A stretch of 21,982 bases of DNA, from assembly GCA_023230525.1 (NCBI GenBank), contig JALNXE010000071.1, forward strand, positions 1-21,982, read 5' to 3'. The position numbers were made by a program, and so were the translations under genes. The notes beneath the pieces were generated by a model, which worked only from the letters and a program-made list of their open reading frames with translations, did not search any database and was not told the DNA's origin. Source of the DNA: Desulfobulbaceae bacterium. Its GTDB lineage: Bacteria > Desulfobacterota > Desulfobulbia > Desulfobulbales > SURF-16. Positions 1 through 6,944 of the stretch are shown piece by piece. How positions within the stretch are numbered: position 1 is the stretch's first letter; each line of letters begins with the position of its first letter.

Positions 1-354
1 ATTCTTGTGCTGCCGGCGCCGAAGATCAAACACTAAATCAAAAAAATCAACCACACTGGGGGGCACGGGAACAGAGCGATATTGAGGTTTTTTCTCCCTC
101 CCCTGTTTATCGTGCTTTCTTTTTTTGAGGGTCCTGATGATTACCGCCTGGTCTTGCATGGAGATTTGCCGTGGGGTAAGTTCCAGAGCTTCGGAAAGCC
201 GGCAGCCGGTGTAATGCAGGACAGAGCAGAAAACCCGGTTTTCTCTGGTCTCGTGTCTGGAGGCATCGAGAAAAAGCCGGCGCTCCGTGTCGGTAAGATA
301 GAGCCGCTTGCCGTTTTCATCAAAAAGGGACATTTCCGGGAAAAAATTTGCCAT
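1..354 (-). CDS. Tyrosine recombinase/integrase, partial (runs off left edge)
   Basis: 118 codons are open from an ATG at 354 to the edge of the window. The start has a good ribosome binding site (AGGTGAT, about 5 bases upstream). Residues around 49-58 read HYTGCRLSEA, the box I arginine motif of tyrosine recombinases. A beta-hairpin with TLKKRKHDK around 77-85 would supply the catalytic lysine, and RSVPVP follows. The HxxR and tyrosine boxes lie beyond the edge. Only about 45 residues precede box I, so the usual N-terminal core-binding (SAM-like) domain is absent: either a short integrase type or a truncated gene. It sits downstream of a terminator that closes the hipBA transcript. The recombinase family assignment is secure; its substrate is unknown. 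Confidence 0.8.
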   Translation of the reverse strand, partial: MANFFPEMSLFDENGKRLYLTDTERRLFLDASRHETRENRVFCSVLHYTGCRLSEALELTPRQISMQDQAVIIRTLKKRKHDKQGREKKPQYRSVPVPPSVVDFFDLVFDLRRRQHKN

Positions 355-398
355 ATTATCACCTGAAACAATTCATAAGTTTTGTTTCATTTACCATC

Positions 399-424
399 AA
401 AAAAATGCCCGGTCAAGGGCCGGG
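399..424 (-). terminator. Rho-independent terminator after hipBA operon
   Basis: Read on the minus strand there is a CCCGG / CCGGG stem with a seven-base loop (arms at 420-424 and 408-412), followed by CA and seven T (399-405 on the plus strand are A). It lies after the phd remnant and before the left-edge integrase, so it would end the hipB-hipA transcript. Confidence 0.6.
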
Positions 425-455
425 AATAAGGTTTTTTGAGGGTATTTTGGGTGAT

Positions 456-647
456 TTAAAGGAGCAAATGACACATTATCGGGTATTTGGTTTTTCCGAG
501 ATCAGACCCCTTCAACTTTCGGTCGTCCTCAATGGAAAAAGATTCGAAACCGATTCTTTGCCATGCCTGGTGACAGGCCTTCCTGGCGGGCAATTGTCCA
601 CCACCTGGCTGAATTTATTTTGCTTCCTGCAGTTGCCATTTATTCAT
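456..647 (-). pseudogene. Phd/YefM-type antitoxin remnant (frameshifted)
   Basis: An ATG at 647 with ribosome binding site GAGGTG opens MNKWQLQEAK and then hits TAA. Moving one frame gives KFSQVVDN, then RPVTRHGKESV. Returning to the first frame gives FSIEDDRKLKG. Together these follow the order of the Phd/YefM antitoxin fold: W-Q-L-Q-E-A-K, then the K/R-F-S helix, then the H-G-K turn, then S-x-E-D-x-R-K-L. At least two small indels are needed, the first in an A-rich run. No partner toxin (Doc, RelE or ParE type) is present. It starts 9 bases after the preceding gene ends, so it was probably the last gene of the hipB-hipA operon. Seen: the composite translation. Inferred: a dead antitoxin. 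Confidence 0.65.
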
Positions 648-656
648 ATTTGCACC

Positions 657-1028
657 TCATTTACTCTGGACATCACTTTTCCCGTAGAGATTTTCCAGCT
701 CGGCCTCATATTGGTCATACATCTCCAGTTTGAGAAAAAACGGTTCACCATAATCCACCCAGCTTGCCGGGATCAGGTGCCGCAGTTCTCGCCATTTTTC
801 AATATCAGCCTGTGGAAGCAGATCCTCAATGATGTGGATCTCGGCTGCATCCCGGGCATCCTCTCCGATTTTTTTGACAATCAGCTCGATGCCGGCTTGG
901 TGGTGAAAAATATTCCGGTGGGACGCGCCATAAATTGGGTAAAACCGGTCCAAAAATGCGTGTACCTGGACGAAATCCTTACCCAGGAGCCGCAGGGTGG
1001 TTTCGTTGTGTTTTTCAAAATGGGACAT
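657..1028 (-). CDS. Hypothetical protein, DUF6915-like, in hipBA operon
   Basis: A 123-residue protein. I chose the ATG at 1028 because longer readings run back into hipA; it lies only 2 bases after the hipA stop, so translation is probably coupled. The protein is rich in His, Glu and aromatic residues, with VHAFLDRFYP near residues 17-26 and SHRNIFHHQAGIE near 31-43, then AEIHIIEDL. The H-x-F-x-D and H-R-x-x-x-H-H-x-x-G-I pattern resembles DUF6915-type small proteins, whose function is unknown. No signal peptide or membrane segment. Its place directly behind hipA suggests an accessory to that module or a passenger gene. The family match is from memory and tentative; that it is a real gene is well supported by spacing and by continuity of strand. 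Confidence 0.6.
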   Translation of the reverse strand: MSHFEKHNETTLRLLGKDFVQVHAFLDRFYPIYGASHRNIFHHQAGIELIVKKIGEDARDAAEIHIIEDLLPQADIEKWRELRHLIPASWVDYGEPFFLKLEMYDQYEAELENLYGKSDVQSK

Positions 1029-1030
1029 GT

Positions 1031-2257
1031 TTACACACCGGGATCTGATTTCTTCAGCCGTTGTACGATATCCGCACCAATTGCCCGGGCGTCCTTCTCG
1101 GGCACCCCGGTGCGATTGAAAGCAGACTTCCATTGAGATACGACCTCATGAATCTCGGCCACGACATCCATTGCCTGCTGCTGGCGTTTTATGCCGAAAT
1201 AGGGCGCTTCTGCCAGGATGGTTTTGAGATCCGGAACACGGAAGTCCAGGCCGATGCGAAGTACATGCTCCTGGTTTGATCCGATATTCGGGGTCAGATC
1301 AAATGCCGGGCTCAACGCCCAACCTCTCTCGTCATGGAGCATGAAGAAATTTTTAAGATGATCATCGGTGTTTCCCACCATCACATTGAACACCATCTGT
1401 CGGTAAAGCATGCCTAGATCCGCTTGCGGCGCGGCGGATATATGCCTCAGCTTTTCAGCCAGCTCCCGATATCCGGCGTTATAATATCCATCCGTTGCCA
1501 GCAGTGTCTGCATACTGATCAGGTGATTGCGTCCACCGGCAGGATTGACATCGAACCGTTTCACCAGCAGGCACTTCCGGGAGCCCAGCATCAAAAGGCT
1601 GGTCTCCGCCGTTTTGATGCCTGCCTGGCGGGCCAGGTCCATTGCTGCCGCTTCCAGGCCCACCACGTCAAGGTGATCCCTGGTGCTGGCAAATTTTGCC
1701 AGATAGGCCCCGTTCTCGTCATAGACGAGGGCTTTCGGTCTGGCTCCCCCGGGGGAGCTGCCCGCCTGAAAGAGAATGGATAGCTCATCATCGGCAACGG
1801 ACATGGGATCTGCTTCAAATTTTCCCGCCAGTATGGCGAGTTCTTCCAGGTGCCGGCAGGAAACGCCAGGCGCCATTAGCATAGGCTTTCCCTGATCGAC
1901 ATATATCAGGGCGCCCAGGCCCTGATCGCCAAGCAGTTGCAGAAGGTACGGGACCCTTTGTTCGGTCCGCCCCAGGTGGAAGCGCCGCGCCATGATTCTC
2001 CGGCCCCAATCATCCGGGAGGCTGTCTTCAAAGACGCCATGCACCCCGGAATGTGGCCTGTCCGCGTCGAATATTTTCGCGGCCAGGGGAAGGTGAAGCG
2101 GATCAAGCGGGAAAGCGTCAGGAGCGGCAAGGTATTCCGGATCGTATCGGAATTGGCCCTGCAGCGCCCCTCTGAAATCAGGATCGCTCACCGCCAGCAT
2201 TCCAGCCTTGACAACTACTCCGGCCGGCAATGTCAACCAGACATCGAGTTTGATCAT
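1031..2257 (-). CDS. hipA: HipA-family serine/threonine kinase toxin
   Basis: 408 residues, close to the E. coli HipA length (about 440). The N-terminal subdomain carries GVFEDSLPDDWGRR (residues 74-87), a HipA signature. The activation/ATP loop SSPGGARPK is at 167-175, the catalytic loop GNTDDHLKN at 295-303 and the metal-binding SPAFDLTP at 316-323, so all kinase motifs are intact. HipA kinases phosphorylate targets such as glutamyl-tRNA synthetase and cause growth arrest; the target here is not known. The start ATG overlaps the hipB stop by four bases (ATGA), the usual coupled arrangement. It ends in SDPGV, a C-terminus recurring in neighbouring toxins. Confidence 0.92.
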   Translation of the reverse strand: MIKLDVWLTLPAGVVVKAGMLAVSDPDFRGALQGQFRYDPEYLAAPDAFPLDPLHLPLAAKIFDADRPHSGVHGVFEDSLPDDWGRRIMARRFHLGRTEQRVPYLLQLLGDQGLGALIYVDQGKPMLMAPGVSCRHLEELAILAGKFEADPMSVADDELSILFQAGSSPGGARPKALVYDENGAYLAKFASTRDHLDVVGLEAAAMDLARQAGIKTAETSLLMLGSRKCLLVKRFDVNPAGGRNHLISMQTLLATDGYYNAGYRELAEKLRHISAAPQADLGMLYRQMVFNVMVGNTDDHLKNFFMLHDERGWALSPAFDLTPNIGSNQEHVLRIGLDFRVPDLKTILAEAPYFGIKRQQQAMDVVAEIHEVVSQWKSAFNRTGVPEKDARAIGADIVQRLKKSDPGV

Positions 2258-2553
2258 TTGCTGCGCCTGCCGCCGGCCCGCTGCCGTCTGCTCTGTTCCC
2301 GCTCAAATTGAGCGAAAAGGTTCTCTTGAGCGACAAGTACATCTCTCCAGCCGTCCAGCATCTCCAGGATACTACTTGCGGCAAGCCAATTGCCTATCGG
2401 GGTCTGCTGGTAGCCCTGTTCCATCTTGGCCAGGGATTGCCTGCTGATCCCGAGCCGCTGTGCAAATATTTCCTGGCTCTCGTTCCGGCTTAATCGTGCG
2501 TCCCTTAATCGCTCCCCGAGCTGTTTCAGCATTTTCTCTGCTTCGTTAATCAT
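2254..2553 (-). CDS. hipB: HipB-like antitoxin, XRE-family HTH regulator
   Basis: About 99 residues from the ATG at 2553 (MINEAEKM). A second ATG at 2532 has a better ribosome binding site (GCAGAG) and is an alternative start. An open reading upstream to 2616 continues into a Fic-like remnant and is not part of this gene. The helix-turn-helix spans roughly residues 10-65 (LGERLRDARLSRNESQ, AQRLGISRQSLAKMEQG), and a basic tail RRQRAGGRRSK follows. HipB binds its own promoter and neutralises HipA. Overlap with hipA by four bases and a palindrome in the promoter just upstream support this role. Confidence 0.88.
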   Translation of the reverse strand: MINEAEKMLKQLGERLRDARLSRNESQEIFAQRLGISRQSLAKMEQGYQQTPIGNWLAASSILEMLDGWRDVLVAQENLFAQFEREQSRRQRAGGRRSK

Positions 2554-2560
2554 ACTTAAC

Positions 2561-2590
2561 AATATAGACAGAAATAGACTATTTTGACAA
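2561..2590 (-). promoter_or_regulatory. hipBA promoter with palindromic operator
   Basis: Minus strand: a -35 TTGTCA (2585-2590) and a -10 TATATT (2561-2566) are separated by 18 bases. The spacer holds AAATAGTCTATTT (2572-2584), an inverted repeat about a single central base, placed where HipB binding would block RNA polymerase. Predicted transcription would begin only a few bases before the ATG at 2553, so the transcript may be nearly leaderless. Confidence 0.55.
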
Positions 2591-2600
2591 TTATTTTTAA

Positions 2601-2644
2601 CATGCTGCCCGAGCAACCCAGGGAGCTGATCGGCCCCTGGTGCC
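2601..2644 (-). pseudogene. Short remnant of a Fic-like gene
   Basis: On the minus strand this stretch encodes APGADQLPGLLGQHV. It matches PPGADQLPGLFEQMV inside the Fic-like gene at 3988-4722 (DNA 4315-4356). By eye about 35 of 43 aligned bases agree with one single-base gap, and nearly all differences are transitions. It lies between the stop of the Fic gene and the hipBA promoter. Inferred: the leftover of a second copy of the Fic-like gene that once stood upstream of this hipBA module. Confidence 0.5.
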
Positions 2645-2655
2645 TCCGTTTTGCG

Positions 2656-3867
2656 CTACATCCCTGGCTTGAAGGACAAGGGGTTCCGCCGGCGCTGATA
2701 TCTTCCCGGCGGTTCAGTGCCTTGATTCATGATCGCGATATAGCCCTTGTAGCTGAAAAGGCGGTTGCGTTTCTGGGCGGTCAACTCCCTGACAATGCCA
2801 AGCTGCTCCAGATGAGCGAGAGACTTGTTGATTGTCGCCGGGGTGATGCCGGTTTTTTCCACCAGGAACCCCGAGGTTGCAATGGGGTGCTCCATGAGCG
2901 CCCGGTGGACCTGCAGGGTGGATGCCGCAGGCCGGCCCAGGCCGCTGATCTTGTTGCGGTCCTGGTTCGACAGGTCAAGAAGCTGTCGGGCGGTTTCCAA
3001 TGCCTGGGTGGCGGTAACGATAACCGCCTCGGCAAAGAAATCAAGCCAGGCTTCCCAATCACCGGTCAGGCGCACACTGCCCAGCAACTCGTAATAATAC
3101 TGGCGGTGCGTCTTTAAGTAGAGGCTGAGATAGAGCATCGGCTTCTGCAGCACCTTTTGTTCACACAAGAGCAGTGTGATCAGCAGGCGCCCCAAACGGC
3201 CATTACCGTCCAGGAACGGGTGAATGGTTTCAAACTGCACATGGGCCAGCGCCGCCTTAAGCAGCACTGGAGTCGGTTTCGGCTGGTCGTGCAGGAAAAG
3301 CTCAAGCTTACTCATGCATTCCGGAACATCCTGGGCCGGAGGCGGAACAAAGGCTGCATTGCCTGGCCTGGTCCCGCCGATCCAATTTTGACTGCGCCGG
3401 AACTCTCCCGGGGGCTGATTGCTGCCCCGTCCCTTGGTCAGCAACACCCCGTGGATCTCGCGGAAAAGTCGCAGTGACAGCGGTAGCCCTTCTTCCATAA
3501 GCCGCATCCCGTGGTCGAGGGCGGCGACATAGTTACTGACCTCCCGCACGTCATCCAGCGGCACGCCCGGCTCCTGATCCAGCTCGAACAGCAGCAGATC
3601 GGATAGCGACGACTGTGTTCCCTCAATCATGGAAGAAAGTACCGCCTCTTTGCGGACGTACATGTAAAGGAACAGCGAGGTATCCGGCAGCAGAATTGAA
3701 ACGCTGTCCAGTCGCCCGAGCGCCAGCAGCGCCTGGTCGAACTTGCCGCGCAGCTCTGGAGTCCAGTCAATGGGAGGACGCGGCGGAAGCGATGAGGGCA
3801 CGAATGCCTGGGCCTTCTCACCCACCGTCGAAATGGTCACGTATCTGCCTTGGAGTTCTCGCTTCAT
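2656..3867 (-). CDS. fic: Fic-domain AMPylase (class II) with C-terminal winged helix
   Basis: 403 residues. The inhibitory helix motif S-x-x-x-E-G is at 78-83 (SSMIEG), placing it in class II Fic proteins, where the Glu blocks ATP binding until relieved. The active-site motif HPFLDGNGRLGR at 216-227 is complete (catalytic His216). The target-positioning flap lies near 157-176 (FRRSQNWIGG). Residues about 310-375 form a winged-helix-like DNA-binding region. Architecture and length match SoFic-type proteins of Shewanella. Fic enzymes transfer AMP from ATP to hydroxyl side chains; the target is unknown. The ATG at 3867 is preceded by GAGG. An inverted repeat at 3902-3933 may be its operator. 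It seems a single-gene unit and ends in FKPGM. Confidence 0.93.
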   Translation of the reverse strand: MKRELQGRYVTISTVGEKAQAFVPSSLPPRPPIDWTPELRGKFDQALLALGRLDSVSILLPDTSLFLYMYVRKEAVLSSMIEGTQSSLSDLLLFELDQEPGVPLDDVREVSNYVAALDHGMRLMEEGLPLSLRLFREIHGVLLTKGRGSNQPPGEFRRSQNWIGGTRPGNAAFVPPPAQDVPECMSKLELFLHDQPKPTPVLLKAALAHVQFETIHPFLDGNGRLGRLLITLLLCEQKVLQKPMLYLSLYLKTHRQYYYELLGSVRLTGDWEAWLDFFAEAVIVTATQALETARQLLDLSNQDRNKISGLGRPAASTLQVHRALMEHPIATSGFLVEKTGITPATINKSLAHLEQLGIVRELTAQKRNRLFSYKGYIAIMNQGTEPPGRYQRRRNPLSFKPGM

Positions 3868-3901
3868 TCTGCCTGCCTCAAACCTAAAATAGGACCCGCC
3901 T

Positions 3902-3933
3902 TTATTTTACTTTAGCTTGAAATCATAAAATAA
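3902..3933. promoter_or_regulatory. Inverted repeat upstream of fic, possible operator
   Basis: TTATTTTA (3902-3909) and TAAAATAA (3926-3933) are perfect inverted arms 16 bases apart, 35 bases or more before the fic start. The Fic protein has a C-terminal winged helix, so autoregulation here is plausible. No convincing -35/-10 pair could be fixed. Confidence 0.4.
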
Positions 3934-3987
3934 GGAGCCGGAAAGGAAAAATCAAACTAAGAAAGCCTGGCCTGTCCTCCACACCAA

Positions 3988-4722
3988 TTAGACCCCGGGA
4001 GCATGTTTGTTTGCAGGCTTCAAGGGCTCTTCTTTCATGATCCGGATCACCCGATCATCCAGGCAGGAACGTAAGAACCTATTCATTGGTTCCTGGTCCC
4101 CGGAAGGATAGAAAGTCAGCATCAACTGATTGAATTCGAGCTGCCGTTTCGCCGGGACGTTAATGGCCGGGAATCCAGCCTGAAGCAAAAGGCCGTTCAT
4201 CATGAACCTGCCCATGCGTTTGTTGACATCATAGAAAAACTGGCGCCTGGCCATGGTCAGAAAGACATGAATGGCCCGGTCGTAAATGTCCTTGTATGCC
4301 CAGGAGGCTTCAACCATCTGCTCAAACAATCCAGGGAGCTGGTCAGCCCCTGGCGGCATGTAGTCGGTACCGGCGATGGTCACTGATCCGGATCGGAAAA
4401 CTCCGCTTTCAAGGGCCTCGTCTTTGCCGGCAACGGCATGCAGCCGGTAAGCGGTTTCCGCAGTGAGGAGAAACTGATTATTCTCAACCCAACGGAAAAG
4501 CTGCCGCCATGCCTCGATCTGGTTCATGGCGATTTGCTGATCGGAAAGCGTGTGGCCGGCAAGGGCGTTTCCGTCCACCAGGGCCTGGATCTCCGGCAGG
4601 GTCATGTTGATGCCCTCCAGGTTAACAGCATCACAGACCAGCTCCGGCAGTTGTCGTTTGGCCAGCATCAGGGCCTTTGACTTGTCGGCTCCCATTCCCC
4701 ATCGGGTATCGTTGTCGTTCAT
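3988..4722 (-). CDS. Fic-like protein with degenerate active-site motif
   Basis: 244 residues from the ATG at 4722, chosen because the preceding gene stops at 4724 and the junction GGGAATGTGA supplies a ribosome binding site; a longer reading would overlap that gene out of frame. Fic-fold features: an N-terminal helix with NLEGINMT (34-41) resembling the class II inhibitory helix, flap-like YMPPGADQLPG (121-131), and QFFYDVNKRMGR (161-172) at the Fic motif. The catalytic His is Gln and the first Gly is Val, while F, D, N, R and the last R are kept, as in Doc-like HxFxDxNKR proteins. Loss of His argues against ordinary AMPylation; it may be a non-catalytic or altered-activity member. Last gene of a five-gene operon. 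Ends in APGV. Confidence 0.75.
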   Translation of the reverse strand: MNDNDTRWGMGADKSKALMLAKRQLPELVCDAVNLEGINMTLPEIQALVDGNALAGHTLSDQQIAMNQIEAWRQLFRWVENNQFLLTAETAYRLHAVAGKDEALESGVFRSGSVTIAGTDYMPPGADQLPGLFEQMVEASWAYKDIYDRAIHVFLTMARRQFFYDVNKRMGRFMMNGLLLQAGFPAINVPAKRQLEFNQLMLTFYPSGDQEPMNRFLRSCLDDRVIRIMKEEPLKPANKHAPGV

Positions 4723-4723
4723 T

Positions 4724-5428
4724 TCACATTCCCAAGCCGCGTGAACGATTTTTCCGCTTACTGTTATAAACGAAAATTTCCTGCATAATGGCTGCAGCAC
4801 ATTTCCAGCATACCGATTCGACTTGCCCCCAATCCTGCCACCGAGGTTTGAGTTTTTTGTATTCGCGCAAATTCGTCTCTTCAAGATCGAAAGGGATAGG
4901 AGCGGCAAGCTGTATTTGCAGTTGTTGAAGTGCTGATTCCTGGTTCGGCTGGGGATAGAGCGAATCAAAATCCTTTAATGCCTGAACCACCCCTTTCTCG
5001 CCCAAACAATCCGCCAAGGCCGCAAAATCAAGATAATCGCGTGTGGCATTTCGTTTAAGAATCAATACCCCTTTAATCCTGAGAATTTCTGGCTGGGTGG
5101 GGATAGTCAACTCTACTCCCGCGTGCCTGATCCGCGTGGTCTCTAAAGGCTTGCCCCTGATCAACTGCCGCACGCCTGTCTCAATCCCATCCAAACTGCC
5201 AAGGATCATCACTGGACGCTTAATCCTTGCAGTCCGCCAACCTGCGACAGATTCCAGCTCAGAGAGAACCTCATCGAACCGCTCCCGAAGATCGGTATGG
5301 ACATGATCGTCATCAAGCGACAGGGCCGAAGCTGTGCCCCCCTCAAGAACAACTTCGGGCAAGAAGCGCCGCAAATGCGCAGCCGAAGAGAGCAACTTTT
5401 CCCACTCAGGCAAGTTTTTCCTCTGCAT
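4724..5428 (-). CDS. AbiEii/AbiGii-like nucleotidyltransferase toxin
   Basis: 234 residues from the ATG at 5428 (MQRKNLPEW). The same start is conserved in a duplicated remnant at 7375-7555, which supports it. The nucleotidyltransferase signature GGTA is at 30-33, followed by HVHTDLRERFDE (42-53), where family members carry the metal-binding acidic pair. The later RIKGVLILKRNATRDYLDFAAL (117-138) matches the AbiEii lysine and D-x-x-D region. AbiEii toxins modify tRNA 3' ends with nucleotides and act in type IV toxin-antitoxin or abortive infection. It overlaps the 73-residue gene before it by 23 bases and is followed by a Fic-like gene after 1 base. Ends in RGLGM. Confidence 0.75.
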   Translation of the reverse strand: MQRKNLPEWEKLLSSAAHLRRFLPEVVLEGGTASALSLDDDHVHTDLRERFDEVLSELESVAGWRTARIKRPVMILGSLDGIETGVRQLIRGKPLETTRIRHAGVELTIPTQPEILRIKGVLILKRNATRDYLDFAALADCLGEKGVVQALKDFDSLYPQPNQESALQQLQIQLAAPIPFDLEETNLREYKKLKPRWQDWGQVESVCWKCAAAIMQEIFVYNSKRKNRSRGLGM

Positions 5429-5627
5429 ACCGTAACCAAAAACGATGACGTTGATTATATGGGTCGCCAACATAAGCACGGCAGACTCGGATTATTTTCC
5501 GCGCAATTTCCGGGTCCGCCTCAGCCGCATCGGCCAATTCCGCCCAATCCTGTCGCTTACCCCTTGAGATAATATCATCTATGGCGGCGAGCATATAGCC
5601 TTGGTGATTAAGGTGGCGGTGTTCCAT
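5406..5627 (-). CDS. Small protein, putative antitoxin partner of AbiEii-like gene
   Basis: 73 residues starting 3 bases after the hipA stop and overlapping the AbiEii-like gene by 23 bases. The sequence begins MEHRHLNHQGYMLAAIDDIISRG and continues with DWAELADAAEADPEIARKIIRVCRAY, predicted mostly helical, without membrane segments or cysteine clusters. Small proteins of this type are commonly encoded directly before AbiEii-like nucleotidyltransferases, so it is the best candidate for the antitoxin of that pair; this is inference from position. The last part of the gene is present again in the remnant at 7375-7555, showing that the two genes travelled together. Confidence 0.7.
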   Translation of the reverse strand: MEHRHLNHQGYMLAAIDDIISRGKRQDWAELADAAEADPEIARKIIRVCRAYVGDPYNQRHRFWLRYAEEKLA

Positions 5628-5630
5628 TTC

Positions 5631-6944
5631 TCACATTCCAGGGGATGAAGATTTTTTAACGGGCCTTGTCCGGCCTTGACTTGACGGTGAGGGGAGAATA
5701 TCCCCGACCGCCATCGCCCCAAGGAGATTCGGGGACGCAAAGCTCCCCTGAAAAATGTCGATCTCGGAATCAGAAACACCGGATTTATGGAAATGCTGTT
5801 TCCAGTCCACAACAGTTTTCGCCATCTCAAACAACAACCCTTTCGCCTCTTCTGGGCGAAGACCGAACTGCCCATACTTGCTCAGAAGATTTTCCAGGGT
5901 GCCGTGACGGCCCCTTGCTCCAATTTCCATGGCCAAAGAGAATTCAGTTCCAACGCCGATCTTTGCGGCTGACGGCACAATATCATAGGCGGGCGACAAG
6001 GAAAGGTTGCCATTTTTGACCAAAAAACCATGGTTTCTCGGATGGTCATCCGTGTTTCGGCAGAAAGCATTGAACGCCATGCGTTGGTACAATTCTTTCA
6101 TCGAACCAAGCCCCAATCCCATTTGCCGCATTCGGCCGGAAACAGACACATAACTGAACAATTCCCTGGCCTGCTCGTCCCACTCCATGAACGACAAGGC
6201 GCTCAAGAAACCATGCCTCGTCCATCTGTCGGGCCTGGTTTCACGGTCGAAGCGCTTCACCAGCAGCACATCCCGGCCATCAGGCAGGCCCATTGTGCTG
6301 ATATTGGGAATTTGAATGCCGCACCGGGCGGCCAATGTCATGGTGGCGTATTCGACCCGGGCGTTGTTAAACGCATCGTCCTTTGCCGGGAGCTTGGCGA
6401 TCCACAGATCCCCTTCCAGTTTGACAGTACACTTGGGCCGGGCACCACCCATGCTCGTCCCCTGATTCAGCATCCCTTGATGCTCATCGCTGATCGGCAA
6501 TGACCTTTGAAGCCGATCAGCAGCTTCAACCAGTTCGCTGATCACCTGAAAGGTCGGAGGGACATATTGAGGTTCCGGATCATCAAGAGACAAGCGGAAA
6601 TCCAGGTTCCCTACCCGGCTGGCATCCGCATTTACCAGGAAGTCGAATTCGTCGAATTCACTGACGGAAACTTTATTTTTTCTGGCAATAACCATCCTCC
6701 CCCAATGATCTGGGGAGGAATCGCGCAAGGCACCAAAGAGACCAGCATTGGTTTCAATCGGGCCGGAAAGATCCCGCCGAAGCGGCAGCGCAACAGGATC
6801 AACCGCTTGCGCATTTTCACGCTCAAGATATTTCCGGCCATACTGAAAGTAGCCTTGCTGCAGCGCGGAGTCATAAGTGAATACGCCTGCCGGGACGGCC
6901 ATGATACACCCAGGCAGATAGATAAAAACGATACATTTTTTCAT
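5631..6944 (-). CDS. hipA: HipA-family kinase toxin, second copy
   Basis: 437 residues, the E. coli HipA length. It begins MKKCIVFIYLPG and AVPAGVFTYD, like long HipA proteins. Motifs: LFGALRDSSPDHWGR (69-83), the GTSMGGARPK loop (162-171), catalytic RNTDDHPRN (296-304) and metal-binding SPAYDIVP (317-324), so it appears active. The sequence is quite diverged from the HipA at 1031-2257, so this is an independent acquisition and not a recent duplication. The start overlaps the upstream hipB stop by one base (TGATG). Unusually, the operon continues into an AbiEii-like pair and a Fic-like gene, with gaps of only a few bases. Ends in SSSPGM, just upstream of the next start. Confidence 0.92.
   Translation of the reverse strand: MKKCIVFIYLPGCIMAVPAGVFTYDSALQQGYFQYGRKYLERENAQAVDPVALPLRRDLSGPIETNAGLFGALRDSSPDHWGRMVIARKNKVSVSEFDEFDFLVNADASRVGNLDFRLSLDDPEPQYVPPTFQVISELVEAADRLQRSLPISDEHQGMLNQGTSMGGARPKCTVKLEGDLWIAKLPAKDDAFNNARVEYATMTLAARCGIQIPNISTMGLPDGRDVLLVKRFDRETRPDRWTRHGFLSALSFMEWDEQARELFSYVSVSGRMRQMGLGLGSMKELYQRMAFNAFCRNTDDHPRNHGFLVKNGNLSLSPAYDIVPSAAKIGVGTEFSLAMEIGARGRHGTLENLLSKYGQFGLRPEEAKGLLFEMAKTVVDWKQHFHKSGVSDSEIDIFQGSFASPNLLGAMAVGDILPSPSSQGRTRPVKKSSSPGM

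Noticed and set aside
348..1136. 262-residue plus-strand open reading frame
   Set aside because: It covers the complement of the DUF6915-like gene, the phd remnant and the hipA end; no family features and no ribosome binding site.
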